NCBI GenBank assembly: GCA_001510575.1
Contig: LNGK01000008.1
Location: 4,019,541 to 4,083,540 of the forward strand
Direction of reading: 5' to 3'
Length of the DNA: 64,000 nucleotides
From: Knoxdaviesia capensis
Taxonomy: Eukaryota; Ascomycota; Sordariomycetes; Microascales; Gondwanamycetaceae
Shown here: in pieces, positions 49,791-62,100 of the stretch
Position numbering within the stretch: the first letter of the stretch is position 1
Layout: each line of letters opens with the position of its first letter
The notes under the pieces: generated by a model
The model's database searches: none
What the model saw: the letters and a program-made list of their open reading frames with translations, nothing else
Told to the model about the DNA's origin: nothing
Translations under genes and position numbers: made by a program

Positions 49791-52010
49791 GGCGGCGATA
49801 TCGGGGCCCGAGGAGGCGGAGCGATCGAACCGAGAGGGAGGAGGGATCCGACCGGCACGAGGTGCTCGCGCAGGTCAGACGACGTGGCTTAGCGCATCCA
49901 CAGGAAGGTATCGACGGCTGCTGGAAGGTAGGTGTCGTGTTCTTGATATATATAGAGAGAGGGAGATAAGGAAACCCAAGATGGCACAAAGGGGATCTTC
50001 GGTTCGGGGCCGACTCGACGTCTGGCTTTATCGATGATCAACGGCCTATCTCCGGAGGATGTCGGTCAAGGAGAGAGCGAGAGAGACAGATATAACCGGA
50101 AGCCGGTGAAGGATTTCGGCCGTGGCTGGGATCAAAGACAACGTGCATGAAGATATTGCTTGGAGAATCGAGAATCAACGTCGGTGAGGGCAAAAGGCTG
50201 TGAAGTCGATGCTGTGGTCGTCGTCCAAAGTTTTATCAGGGGAGTCTCGAACTGGGGCTATCGGCAAGGCTGAATATTGCTAGAATGCCGTTTAGGATGC
50301 ACTCAGTTTAACCAGATCAAGGGAGATGTCGAACTTGGTGGTTTGAAGTCTGGGGTGTGGCAGGGGGGGTTTGGACAGGTGGTACTGGCACAGTGCGAGT
50401 GGTTTGGGGGCACTATCGGATGAGGGGGATATAGCAGTATATACGGTGCATTTCCCACTCAACCGGTAAGAGTTTCGTGATCTTTGCTGGTGAGATATAT
50501 CTGCGGAGCAATTGCATATGTTTGTGGTATACACGTTTTCCATCTTCTCACACGTCTACTTGAGCTCTGCGTAGATATGATCATCGTCAATATATCAGTG
50601 GTGTTAGACGACCTTCCAGCACGGGCTCACAGTGCCAGCCGCCTCTGCCGCACTGGTAGGGTACTCTCGTCTCTTCCCAGCCAAGTGAGCCCGAGCGAGG
50701 GGCAGGGAGAGGACACAGCCCATCCAATCACAGCGGCCAGCGTCCTCAGAAAGCTGACTGTGTGCTGACTGTTCAGCTGGTTCGCGGGCCATATATATGC
50801 AGGCAGGCTGAGGCGTGATTCGGCACGTGCTGTTGTCCTGGTCAGAAGTCCGTGGGCACTTTTATGTTCGTTCAGCTTCTTCTGTGCATGAACCCAAACA
50901 ACGAACATCTTCCAGTCAAGCAGCCTCATCCAAACACCGGCCACAGCCCGAGGCCGTTTGGAACTGACTTGTCGCCGGAATCCACAGATGTGATTCTCTT
51001 CGGAGGCCGGCACTCTCATATCTGAGCTCCCTTCACCCCCTCGGCCAAACCAAATCTCTCACTTCCGTTCTCATCATCCCCCGCCTCTTGTTCCTCCTTC
51101 CCCCGCGCGCGCCTAACCCGCATCCGAGAGAGAGAAACATGGCGATACTCAGGGGATGATGGCCAGATTTTGGCCTGATAATGTCATATATCGTTCGTTG
51201 TTCCGTCATATCAGATATTAGATCTTTCACGCGGGCGAAGACGTTGCTCTGCGCCATCGATAGGCAAGTGACAGACGCTATCCTGCTAGAATGCAACAAA
51301 CGTAGGCTCAATCGTTCCCGTCGATCCGTCAAAAAAAGGTACATTCACTTAGATCTGGGGGGAGGCTAGAGGGCACACCCATCGCAGTTCGGAGCCCTCC
51401 GTCGTCCATCGCTCCGTCGTTCTATCCCGGGCATAAGGGCAAACAGCACGTTGGCCTTTTCCAGCTCAGCTTTGACAACCTCGCCGCGACGGCAGCGACA
51501 CGTAGTAATGCGCCCGCAAGGCGCAGTAGGGCGGGATGGACCGGCATTTTCGTTGTGAGATGAAATCAGAGGAGTGCGGGTGGGATCCGAACAATGATAT
51601 CAGTAGTAGCCAAAGGGGTGGTTGTATCGATATGGATTGTGCGTCCGACCTTCCACTGTCTGTCTACGCGTCAAACTAGCAGTCCTCTTACACGTAAAAA
51701 CAATGCTGATGGCCCGTTGAGGAGGGATCCAAGCTCTGAAAGCTTGACACCATCTTCGCAAGCCAGCCAGCAAATCACACAGTAGAGGCCGGATAATGAA
51801 TGCCGTTTCGTTTGCTGTCTCTCAATTTGGCCTGATGCATGGGAGTTGCTTGCGAAGATAGCCAATGTCCAGCTGGGAAGTCAGGTAGGCGAATCTTTAC
51901 GAAGGAGTAGAGTCGCTCAAACTTGATTCACATTTGTTACAGTAACGTCTATTCAGTGGGCTCGTTGTTGGCCGTGCATACTGACGATCCTGGAAAGGCA
52001 AAATGGGGTA

Positions 52011-52022
52011 AGGGTTAGGGTT
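52011..52022. repeat. Short telomere-like stretch AGGGTTAGGGTT
   Basis: Two TTAGGG-type units in otherwise unique sequence, too short to be a telomere. No gene start is within 2 kb. Confidence 0.5.
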
Positions 52023-53572
52023 GTGGTTCCTCAGGTTGGATCAACCGCGCTTCTCCTTGCTTTTACGCGATCTCGAAAAGCCTCAGTGCAGTGCGTGGCA
52101 TGTGGCAATCTAGGAAAGTACCGGGAAGATGAAGTCGTAATTTTGTCGTCAATATAACATCTTGGAATTCCTGAGAGCCGTTGCCCGAGTAGTGTATTCC
52201 GCAAGTTGAGTGTCCTGTCTAACTACGAAGGGAATGGTTCGAACATGCACACAGTTCATTGTTGGGGGTCACTGTGATGCATCAACTTCCGATACTCCAA
52301 CATGGGGAAGCTCAGCCTTCGTGTGTATGCACAGGCAGGGATGGACACGTATCGAAGAGAGCGGCTCCCATCAACTTTCTCCTCACCGCTCCATATGCCT
52401 GCCCCAGATACCTACCTACCTTCGGCTTCACAGTGCTCACCCCCATGTGATGCCTGCAGAGTGCTGATAGCAGCCAACTCTCGTCGTCGAATACCAACTC
52501 AGCAATTAGACTGCATTCTGCATATTCGGGACGCCTGTGTCAAAGCGCGGGATGCTACGTGCACGGCCAAACAGGGCAGCGGTGAGAGACAAAAACAGGC
52601 GACCGAGTTGGAGCTGTCGCCCGCAGAAACCGTATGATATCGTACGGAAAATGGAGCCGGAGGATATCAGAAGGACGAGGGGGAATTGTGATAGAAGAAA
52701 GATCATAGGTGAGAAAAAGAGAGGCAGCCAGCCACTCTCGTATGAGCGTGAGGGGCACGAACGAACGCGATCACAAGTGATATCCAGACAGAACGGAAAC
52801 TACTGGGACAGGCGCGGTAGTGCGGAATAAGGAAAAGGGCTATTATCGATAAAATCTACACACGAACGCTGGCTGAAGATGTGGGGCAGCAGGACCCGGG
52901 GAGATAAATCGGAAGAGTAAGGGGAACTCACAAGCAAAAGCTAAAATGATATCCTTTTCCACTTTCCACCCCATGCATGGAAAAGGAACCGCTGCTCGGC
53001 GTTCTCCGGCAGTTCCAACGCAACGTCAGTGGCCGAGCTGAGCGAGCCAAAAGCGCTGCTATCTCCGCTCAGCAGGGGAGTCATCGGTGGTGATTGGCTA
53101 ACAAGCCGAAAAAGGCGCCTGTATCCGTTATCAGTGAGCTGACCAAGATGGGGGGGAGGGTCTGTAGTAGAACGGGGATTAAACCCCACGAAAACGCCAA
53201 CCCGAACCATTCCTTAACTGAACCAAGCGGCGTACAACACACACGCACAATATAGAGTTTTGGGGGGGGGTCTTTTTCCTCCGCCGCCGCGTACAGGAGG
53301 TTTAGTTTGCCCCCCCCGGCTGTCGATCCCCTTCCCGAAAGTCAGTAAGAGGCCGTCGGCAGCCCAGCGGTTGCTGGCTGGTACCGCCACGGGACTTCTG
53401 ATGAGGGCATACAGACGTCAGGGCGTAGATGTAGTAGCCTGGACGTGGGTGGTGGTACACAGCCTATCCACACGACGCGTCCGAGCAGGGATGGTCCTCG
53501 CCGCAAGAGCAGAAGAGAATCGTGGCATCATAGCCAGATACGTACTCGGACTTACAGACACTGTCCATGAGC

Positions 53573-53578
53573 AGATAG
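53573..53578. promoter_or_regulatory. HGATAR site (AGATAG) upstream of urate oxidase
   Basis: A six-base match to the GATA-factor (AreA-type) consensus, with a second (TGATAG) at 54325-54330. Purine catabolism genes in fungi are commonly under nitrogen control by such factors. The sites are short and may be chance matches. Confidence 0.25.
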
Positions 53579-54462
53579 CGTTTGATACCGATACAGCTAA
53601 GGCCGGGACGGAACTGTATCTGTTGCTGCTGCCAGCGGTTTCCAGAAACCAACCTTCGCCGGCTTGCGAAAAAGAACTCGCAAGCCTGCGTCTGGTTTAG
53701 TCGACGAGCTTTTAGATATAAGAAGATTCGCATTCCCTCGATCTCCTTCCCCTCCAGTCCTTCAACTTCCCTCTTGTTCTCTAGATCGATTCTCTCTCCT
53801 GATTCCATATAAAGCCCAGTCACACGTTCCTCGACATTACAATCACCACCCAATTTCCTTCCTTCTCATAGAAGCCCAAGCTCCTTCCCCAACTCCAAAC
53901 TCACACCTTCCTGCCGTTTGAAACGCCACACTTCCAACTCCCTCTCAAGCCACACAACTTCACCTCTCGTGTGCAACCTTATCTTGACGTTGTCTTGTGC
54001 CTTATCAACTGTACGTGTATAGCTCTATCTCGGTGCGCTGTAGCCGCGAAAACGGCCCATGGCTGCAGCCAAACCAACCGCCTGGTTTACTGACCTTTCT
54101 CTATCTCTCCAGGTTTCAGTTCCCCCCTGCGTTATTGTCACGTCCTGGATATTCCTATCTTGCACTAGGATTCCCTGAAGTCACAGAGGAACCAGAAAAA
54201 AAACCACCCCATTCCTACGTCACCAACAAGTCCAGTTTTTTTTTCTTACCGCCTTGCGCGCCAAGTGATTTGCTGGGGACTTCCGTTGAACCCTAGCTTA
54301 GATTTGACTGAATAGCGCTTCAACTGATAGCAGCTGTTCGCTTGTACTGTACCACTTGTGTTTCTGAAAAGCCTCGCATATACTCTTGTCGTCCCCTCCT
54401 TTTTCCCTTCGTCTTTTCCCCCCTTCCTCCCTCTTCTTCCTTTTTTTTTTCTTCTCGCCACA

Positions 54463-55661
54463 ATGCTCTCTTCACAGCTCAACTCTCTTAAAATCTCCAA
54501 CGCGCCCTCTGCCCCTGCCGAAGACCCGGCTCTTGGCTCATACTCGTCGTCGGTGTCGGCTTCATATTCGGCGTCGCCTGTTGCCGCCAGCTCATCCTCG
54601 TCTCTGGCCACTTCCCCCGCCAAAAGCATCACCACAGCCTCCGCCCCGTCCACCTCCACCTCCCGCTTCCGCAGAATGCCTGTCGTGTCGGCTGCCCGCT
54701 ACGGCAAGGACAATGTCCGCGTCTACAAGGTCCACCGCAACCAGGAGACCGGCGTGCACACCGTGACGGAAATGACCGTGTGCTGCCTGCTGGAGGGCGA
54801 CATTGATACCAGCTACACCGAGGCCGACAACAGCGTCATTGTGGCCACTGACTCGATCAAGAACACCATCTATATCAAGGCCAAGGAGACCGAGGTGGTG
54901 CCGCCTGAGCTGTTCGCCGCTACCGTCGGCACGCACTTCCTCGACACCTACGCCCACATCCACGTGGCCAACATCCGCATTGTCACCCACCGCTGGTCGC
55001 GCATGGAGCTGGACGGCAAGCCGCACCCGCACTCGTTTTACCGCGACGGCGAGGAGACCCGCGTGGTCGAGGCCCGCGTGGCCCGTGACGGCATCACCGT
55101 GTCCGGCGGCATCCAGGGCCTGCAGGTGCTGAAGAGCACCGGCTCGGCCTTCCACGGCTTCGTCGACGACGAGTTCCGCACTCTGAAGGACACCTGGGAC
55201 CGCATCCTGTCGACCGACATCGACAACGCCTGGACCTGGTCGTTTGAGAACCTGGCCGCCGTCGAGGCGTCCAAGGCCAAGTTCGATGAGGCGTTCGACG
55301 TGGCCCGCAACATCACCATGCGCATTTTCGCCACCGACAGCAGCGCTAGTGTGCAGAACACCATGTACAAGATGTGCGAGGAGATTCTGGAGGCTGTGCC
55401 CGGTGTCGGCAAGGTTTCGTACTCGTTGCCCAACAAGCACTACATCGAGATTGGTACGTTTTTGAAGCTCCCCCCCGAATAACCAATCTTCTTTTTCAGA
55501 AAAAAAAAAAAGCCGAATATTGTTTTCCCATACTAACGTATCCTTTCATAATAGACCTGAGCTGGCACAAGGGTATCAAGAATACCGGCGCTGATGCCGA
55601 GGTTTATGCCCCTCAATCCGGCCCCAACGGCCTGATCAAGGTTGAGGTGTCCCGCGCGTAA
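54463..55661 (+). CDS. uaZ: Urate oxidase (uricase)
   Basis: Oxidises urate to 5-hydroxyisourate, the first step from urate towards allantoin; normally a peroxisomal homotetramer (family knowledge). Exons 54463-55453 and 55555-55661 give 365 residues; the 101-nt intron has a TACTAAC branch site. The catalytic triad is present: Lys82 (in ARYGKDNV), Thr129 (in IVATDSIKNTIYI) and His326 (in SLPNKHYIEID), with spacing close to the Aspergillus flavus enzyme. The motifs TWDRILSTDI and SASVQNTMYKM are also seen. Two oddities: the usual fungal N-terminus corresponds to Met72 (54676), so residues 1-71 are an added Ser/Ala-rich segment ending STSTSRFRR; and the C-terminus stops at -SRA, lacking the SKL/SRL-type peroxisomal signal. 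Met72 could be an alternative start. Two GATA-type sites lie upstream. Confidence 0.93.
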
Positions 55662-56759
55662 ATTCGCCGACTGCCTTGCCACCTTTAGACGATGAGGGGC
55701 ATCTTCTCTTCGTCCTGTGCAATATCCACCTTGATTCTGGTTATGACCATCCAGCTCCCCAATGTCCCGTTCTCCTCCTGGCTCGTCATCCTGAAGCTTC
55801 AACAGATTCAGGATTATCGTTTGGCGGCCTGAGGGAACGGGAAGAAGACCTCGTTATTTTTGCCTTCCATCTCTCTTCTCACATTTTCTCTTTCTGGGTT
55901 TCTTTCTGTTCTTTTTTTTTATGACGTATACGTGATGATACACCACACATTCACATATATACTTGTGGCTGTTCCTGCTTTCGGGACGGTCCATTGTTGG
56001 TCTGTCGTGCATATAAGGACATCTGCACGTTCAATCGGACCACTGGATTCTGGGTTTCTTTTCTTTTTTGGATTTTCTTTTTGCTCTTCTTCTACTGGCA
56101 TACGTGTAATGTTAGAGGAGGACGCTGGCGATGGTTGGGCTTCGACTTGCTTCCGCATGTACGACCGCGCACCTTGCTTCCCATTAGACTAGACTCTTGG
56201 GATATATGATCTCGCATTTGAGATTTATGAATACCACTATCATTTCTACATGTTTTTTGTTCGAATCTCTGAATGTTTCAGTAGGCCCGTACTAGACTAT
56301 GGAGACCACAAGCGCAAGGTGAACGCTAGGTACCATGGAGTCGGGAATGTCCTACTGTGTAAGGCATGCGTGGCTAGGAGTTGGGTCGACTTTAGTATGA
56401 CTGAGACAAAGCCGAACTGGTGGTTGAGCCTGGGAAGTCAACTGGTGTTACCAATCATGATACGTCTATGTGCGGAAGTCTGACTGGCTTTTTGACTCAC
56501 TAGATGGGATGGACGAAGTAGACTGGCATATTCCATAAACGACGAGAGCATGCGCCAAAGTCAGACATAAGAAAGCTGTCATGAGATTCAGGTGATAGTG
56601 TACATTATCTATATATACAGGAGGAAGTCGACGCAGTTGCTTCAGGAAAGACCTCCGACTTCCCAGCTACTCAGACACAAGAGGACGGTAGAGGAACCCC
56701 AAGACGACACGATAAATCAAGAACAGGGACAATGCAAACAACCAAACATTCAAACACCC
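55662..56759. other. Convergent 3' region between urate oxidase and mrpl23
   Basis: No gene seen. The first 450 bases are C/T-rich and probably belong to the urate oxidase 3' UTR. I found no alternative final exon that would restore a PTS1 signal to urate oxidase. Confidence 0.55.
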
Positions 56760-57422
56760 TTATATCCGAGTCTTGTCGTTCTCCCGAATCGCCTTCGCCA
56801 CCTCCGCCCAGCCCTCCTGGCCGACGACCTTTCCGCCAAAGCGGATCAAGTTCTGCTTGTAGGGATGCGCGGCGCCATCAAACGCCTTGAGCCGGGCGAG
56901 CCGCTTCTCGCGCAGCCGGTTCTTGGGCAGCATGCCGCTGACAGCGCGACGCAGGATCTCGGCGCCGCCGTGCTTCTCCATCAGCACGTCCATGGTCACC
57001 GCGCGTAGCGAACCAGGCCGCGTGTTGTGGCGGTAGTACGTCTTCTGCCACTTCTTGCGGCCGGTCATGTGCAGCGCCGCGCAGTCCGTCACCACCACGT
57101 AGTCGCCGCAGTCGGTCGACGGGTCCCAGATCGGCTTGTTCTTGCCCATCAGGATCGTCGCGATGCGGCTCGCGAGCCGGCCCATCGCCGGCGGTGTCAC
57201 GCCCGGCTGCGTCGAGAGCGTCGGGTGCATCGCGGTCGCGGATACGTGGTGCCAGACTCGTGAGTAGGCGAGGCTTGTCTAGATAGAGAGGAAAGATGCA
57301 GTGTGTTAGAAGAGGCTGGTGCATTCATTCGGTTCGGTTTCGCGTTGGTCCTGTCGCCATCTCTCGGAGCTTATTCCGTCGTCTCCTGATTGAGAACGTA
57401 CCGAGCCAATGGTCTGTGACAT
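56760..57422 (-). CDS. mrpl23: Mitochondrial large-subunit ribosomal protein uL13m (MRPL23)
   Basis: Component of the mitochondrial ribosome large subunit, homologous to bacterial L13 (family knowledge). Exon 1 (57402-57422) encodes only MSQTIGS; exon 2 (56760-57278) carries the rest, total 179 residues (yeast 163). After splicing the frame reads SLAYSRVWHHVSATAMH, then the L13 core MGRLASRIATILMGKNKP, CGDYVVVTDCAALHMTGRK, a mid-region HGGAEILRRAVSGMLPKNRL and AHPYKQNLIRFGG. No classical mitochondrial presequence stands out beyond the short basic N-terminus. The intron is 123 nt, from GTACGT to TCTAG. Divergent from ccs1, with 523 bases between start codons. Confidence 0.94.
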
Positions 57423-57945
57423 TGTGTGATTGGGACTGCAATGGATGAACCACTGATTCGACCGTCGGACTCCGAGTAAAATAGAATGCAGCTGAATTGT
57501 CCCGATACCGATGATTGCCGAGGACTGGTCGTTGTGAACTGATCTGATGTATGCCGTTCTTCTCGCTCTGGCGTGCCTAGCTCAAAAGAAAAAGATCGCG
57601 ACTGGAAAAACTGACGGCCAGGATGACTAAGACATGTGTCACCAACCTTCCCCGTATGCAGACTTTCGGCCCAAATGAGGACTGAGAAGTCGGCAGATTT
57701 GAAATCCAGTCCCCACGATAATGCTGTAAGTCGTCTTTCGTCTTCGAACCCAGCGATGTCTTCATATTCTTTCTTTCTCTTGCTCTAAATCTGGTTTCTT
57801 TCTTTTAGATCGTTTCTGCATAGTTTCCTCCCGGTCTCATTTTCATCCATACTTACTGACCTTGTTGACTTTTCCACCCCGATTCAGGCATTCGGACCCC
57901 GGCTCTTGGACTGATTGGTTGCCCCTCGTACGCAAAACTCCAATC
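57423..57945. promoter_or_regulatory. Shared divergent promoter region mrpl23 / ccs1
   Basis: 523 bases separate the two start codons. C/T-rich sequence at 57,770-57,900 on the plus strand suits the ccs1 leader. An ATTGG at 57914-57918 lies too close to the ccs1 ATG to be a likely promoter CCAAT box. No clear TATA box. Confidence 0.45.
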
Positions 57946-59179
57946 ATGGCTGTCACCCACTCATTCCAGGTTTGTCCCTCCACCCATATCCGGCTCCAAT
58001 CTGCAACTTCGCGGTGCTTCCAACGAGCGTTACAATCGCGAGAAGTTCACGGTCATGGTCGATCTAGATGCTTCCCGCACGGCTGAAAAATAGGAGAGAG
58101 ATCACATACAAAAAGGAAGATACCATGAGATATGCTTCTGACCTGAAACTTGAAACAGACGCTCTTTGCTGTACCCATGCACTGCGGCTCCTGCGTCAAG
58201 AGCGTTTCAGACTCACTATACCAGCTTGGTGGGATCAGCAAAGTTGATGCGAACCTGCAAGATCAATTAGTCTCCGTCGAGGGAACAGGTAAGGGGGCCA
58301 ACATCATAGGCACATGGAGCTGTCAAACTGACCACTTGTGGCCCCATCATGGAACAGAAATCATATGTTTCTATAGCTGACTGAGTGTGGTCCTCTTCTA
58401 TATAGCTGCTCCCTCCGCCATTGTGGCTGCCATTCAGTCTACCGGACGGGATGCCATTCTACGAGGAACTGGGAAGACAAACAGTATGATCGCCCCCCAA
58501 ACCCGATAGGCTCTTCAATCTTCCGAAACGGACGGGCAATCCGTCGAGCCGTTTCTTCTTTTGGTAATGGAAGGCAGCGTTCATCGTTTCATTTTCCCAA
58601 TGACTTACTCTCTGGGTGTTTGGCCTCCTCCCTGTAGGCGCTGCCGTTAGTATTCTCGAGGCCTTCTCAGACGCCGTGAACAACGCCACCGTGCCCGACA
58701 ATGGCCGCGCGCGAGAGGTCCGCGGCCTGGCGAGAATGGTGCAGGTGTCGCCCACCACCACGCTGGTCGACCTGACGATCCGCGGCGTCGACCCGGGCGT
58801 GTACCACGCGTCCATCCGCGAGTACGGCAACCTGGCCCAGGGCGTGGCGTCGGCCGGGCCGGTCTGGGGCACGCTGGCCACCAGCCCCCGCGACGACTCT
58901 GGCAAGCCCAAGGGGCTTCTGGGCCGGCTGGAGGTTGGGGCTGACGGCTCCGGGAGTGCCTTTATCGACCGGCCGTTCCAGGTGTGGGAGATCATCGGCC
59001 ACGCCATGGTGCTCACCAAGCAGGACGGCGATGGCCCGCTGGCGAACGATGCTAACACTCTTGTCGGCGTGGTGGCGCGGAGTGCGGGGTTGTGGGATAA
59101 CGATAAGACCGTGTGTTCGTGCACTGGCAAGACGTTGTGGGAGGAACGTCTGGATGAAGTTCAGAAGGGTATGCTGTAA
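57946..59179 (+). CDS. ccs1: Copper chaperone for superoxide dismutase (Ccs1)
   Basis: Delivers copper to Cu/Zn superoxide dismutase and helps form its disulfide, in cytosol and mitochondrial intermembrane space (family knowledge). Exons 57946-57969, 58159-58288, 58406-58483 and 58638-59179 give 257 residues (yeast 249). Domain 1 is an Atx1-like metal-binding domain with the MHCGSC motif (C17, C20), here MHC rather than the commoner MTC. Domain 2 resembles superoxide dismutase without its full metal site (around residues 75-225; for example HASIREYGNLAQG and FQVWEIIGHAMVLTKQDGDG). Domain 3 is the short tail with the C-X-C copper motif (C237, C239) in VCSCTGKTLWEER. All four junctions keep the family frame. 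The first exon encodes only eight residues; introns are 189, 117 and 154 nt. Confidence 0.95.
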
Positions 59180-62100
59180 TAAGTACGGCTATGAGGCCAT
59201 TCCTGACGAGATGCTGTTCATGCGTTGCCGAACATTTTGTTCTTTGAGGAAGGAGTATTACTACGACCTTTCTGGATACGTGTAGGCTGGAGGCGGCATG
59301 GCATAATGAAATGAAGATGATGACATTCCAAATTTGCCACGATCTTCGCCAACTTTGTATGACCATGGTGGCATAAATTCAAGGGAGTCTCTACAGTGAA
59401 GGCATGGCAGACTTAGTGCCTCTGCCAGGTCCTCTCAAAGTCAAACACATACCAGAAAATGCCCCCCCTCATTAACCTTATTTCAGGTATATTAGACCGG
59501 GAGAAAACGGTGAATATAAGTTCCAATTTAGAGTTTGGAAACACCACATGGGATGGAAAGGCCAAACCCGGAACCCCGGCGCGAACAACAGAGAGAAGAG
59601 GCACGTTTAGACATGGAGACTTTCCCGGAGTCGATTCCGGCAGTATTAGCTGGCGGTGATCTTCTCACGATATGCGTTACAAGTACGGGTTGATCGATGT
59701 GAAGGTTTCCCAGCCTTCTTCTTGTCTGGGTACAGTCGTGTTCTTGGGACCAGTTTCTGGCCATTGAATAGACTGCTGGGGCCGGTATGCCTGCAAACGA
59801 GAAGCTCAGAGGCAAACGAGGCCGGGAATAGGCGCAGAGAGCGTAGCACAGACGGATCCAGACAGAACAGCACAGTAATGGAACTGGGACCACCATGGTT
59901 TTGGGTCCGAGAAACCACGTAGATTTGCAACACCGGAATGTGGAGCCACCGAAGATAGATAGAAAGCCCTTTTCTGTTTGCCTGTTGCTGCTGAACACAT
60001 ACTGACAGACATTTCCGATGATCAACTGCACACTTCGACATTGTCGAACGTTGTCGGCCTGCCAAACCACCCATGGAGAGTCAACCATCTTCAAACCTAC
60101 GCACGGCCCTCACCAGCATTCTGAGGCTCGTCGAAGCCCCATCGTTTTTTTCTTCGTCTTTTCCCTTTCAGAGGGTGACTTTGGACTTCCGGCACACAGA
60201 AATCCCCCCAAAGACCAGAACAAAGAACGACTGAAGTGAGACGAACAGCAGGAAAGAAAAAAAGAGACACCGTATCCCCGTGCAGATCACGTTGGATGTG
60301 CTGGGCCGGGCTGTTGATCAAGGGGATGTGCATTATGCACTCTGGCGAGCGGCAGGGGGGGTGAGAAGAAGGCGGGAAAAGAAGAGAGAGGTCTCTCGTT
60401 TGATGGGTTCGTTCTTCTTCGAGAATGGATGAGAGGCTTGTGGCTTTTCTGACGTGCATAAAGCGGTTGTATGAAGTGGGCTGCCGGTCTCTTCTCCCCC
60501 GGGTATTTCCACTTGATGGCCAGAAATGAGTCCACACAGGTTGGCCACGATGCTCCTTTTACCAGAGAAGGCGTCTTGCTCTCTCCACGAGCTTTAATTC
60601 TTGGCTTCACATCAAGTGGAAGTACATTGAATACGTACTGCCACCGTCGAAGTTGGAGAGGGCAAACACGCCATCTTTAATCAAGGACGGCAAGATAGCA
60701 CCATTTTCGCCGGCCATCAAACCCCCAGGCCTATGATGTTTTGACCGCCAACCCGTAGCAAATACAACGTTGGCTGGGATAGAGAGAAAAAAACGTTTTA
60801 TAGAGAGACGTGTGCAAGGGGATATGAATGCAGGATCCCGTTTGAAAAACCACCTTGCTTCCAGTAACTTACCTTTCGAGCTGGCTGCTCGGGCGTTTGA
60901 AGGTGAGATGATGATCTCGAAACAGGAAATACTAGAGCCTGGCAGTTTTCTTGTGTGAGATTTTCGGAGCTGGCTGGCCATCTATATTCGAGTTCAAGTT
61001 GAATTGCGGCTCAGGCTTACGGTCCTCGGCATCTACTAGGTGGACAGAAAGTAACTGCATCCCGAAAGCCTACCAGGAACGCCGATTCCGGGTCAAAAGT
61101 CGCCGGCATCTCTATATGACCGTGTCTAGCCGTTCATATATATCGTTGAATCAAGCTGATTAAGGTGCCTACGAAGATATATTCCTCAATACTGTTGGAC
61201 AGACATATCTTTAATTCATCCCATACTTCCTAATCCCGAGCGGAAGAAGGGAGCTTAATTTTTCTGCGCCTGTCTTTTGTTTCACCCTGAAAACCCTGGC
61301 CCACAATGCCCGGCCCCGTTTCGCATGCTGGCCAGCCTTGTTCAGACCGCGATGAATTCCATCTGGGATACACACCGTACAGACGGACTTATAACCGAGC
61401 GTCCGGAGTACTACCTTTCCTGAGGTTCCTGTTGTTGACGAACGCCACAGGCCATGGGGACGACAGACTCAGCCTAGGGGCAAGACGAAGCTCATTCCCT
61501 CTCGTTCATGCTGGTAGTATGTTTGGAACATACTGTAAGCCTGTAAAACCACTTTAGCTACTGCTGTAGACAAGGGCGCTGGGCAGGGTCACCAATTGCG
61601 GCCTGGGGTGGAGTTGAGGTCAGACAGTGGCATTCTCCCCTCCCAAAATTCCAGTAAGCCGTGCTTCTCTCTGTCGAACGATGTCTGCTCTTGGTGTCCA
61701 GGATGACTCTGGGCCTGTCATGTGCCTTCTTTGAACTACCAGCCAGTCTGTTCCACCAAGCTCGACCTCATCCGAATTGATAGGACCAGACGAATCGAGA
61801 GCGCGAGAGGAGAACCGAACACCACCAGTAATTCGTGTCAGCATGCACTGACCACCCCGAGAAATCAAATCATGGGATCTTCAGAAACAGAGAGTCGATG
61901 GAAAGAGGACAGACAAGGTCTCGCCTGGGCGGAATTGGAGATTTGTTTGCCAAGTGGGAGGGTAAGCCGGATATTAGGATGCTTGTCGTTGGGAAGTTTG
62001 GGACGATGGCTCAAGGGCGTCCAACATGATACGGGATAATTAAGGTTCATTCTGACCACTCCGATTCTACACATGTGTTCACCGTAGCATACATCCGTGA

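Larger units (their letters stand above)
49791..54462. other. Divergent intergenic region between the Rictor gene and urate oxidase
   Basis: 4.7 kb without a recognisable gene; frames such as 52302-52637 and 53260-53700 are unrecognised and overlapped. The Rictor promoter should lie at the left end. At 52011-52022 there is AGGGTTAGGGTT, a telomere-like stretch. The right end (about 53,720-54,462) is C/T-rich with an ATATAAAG element near 53,806 and looks like the urate oxidase promoter and leader. Confidence 0.55.

Noticed and set aside
49075..50037. 320-codon open frame antisense to Rictor exon 1
   Set aside because: The sense strand carries the conserved Rictor frame; the antisense product is Arg/Ser/Ala low complexity.
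54358..54462. Hydrophobic in-frame extension upstream of the urate oxidase ATG, resembling a membrane segment
   Set aside because: It is the translation of a C/T-rich leader (Phe/Pro/Leu/Ser only) and looks like untranslated sequence; the ATG at 54463 has a better context (CACAATG).
54592..55440. 282-codon open frame antisense to urate oxidase
   Set aside because: Mirror of the strong codon bias of the sense gene; the sense frame has conserved catalytic motifs.
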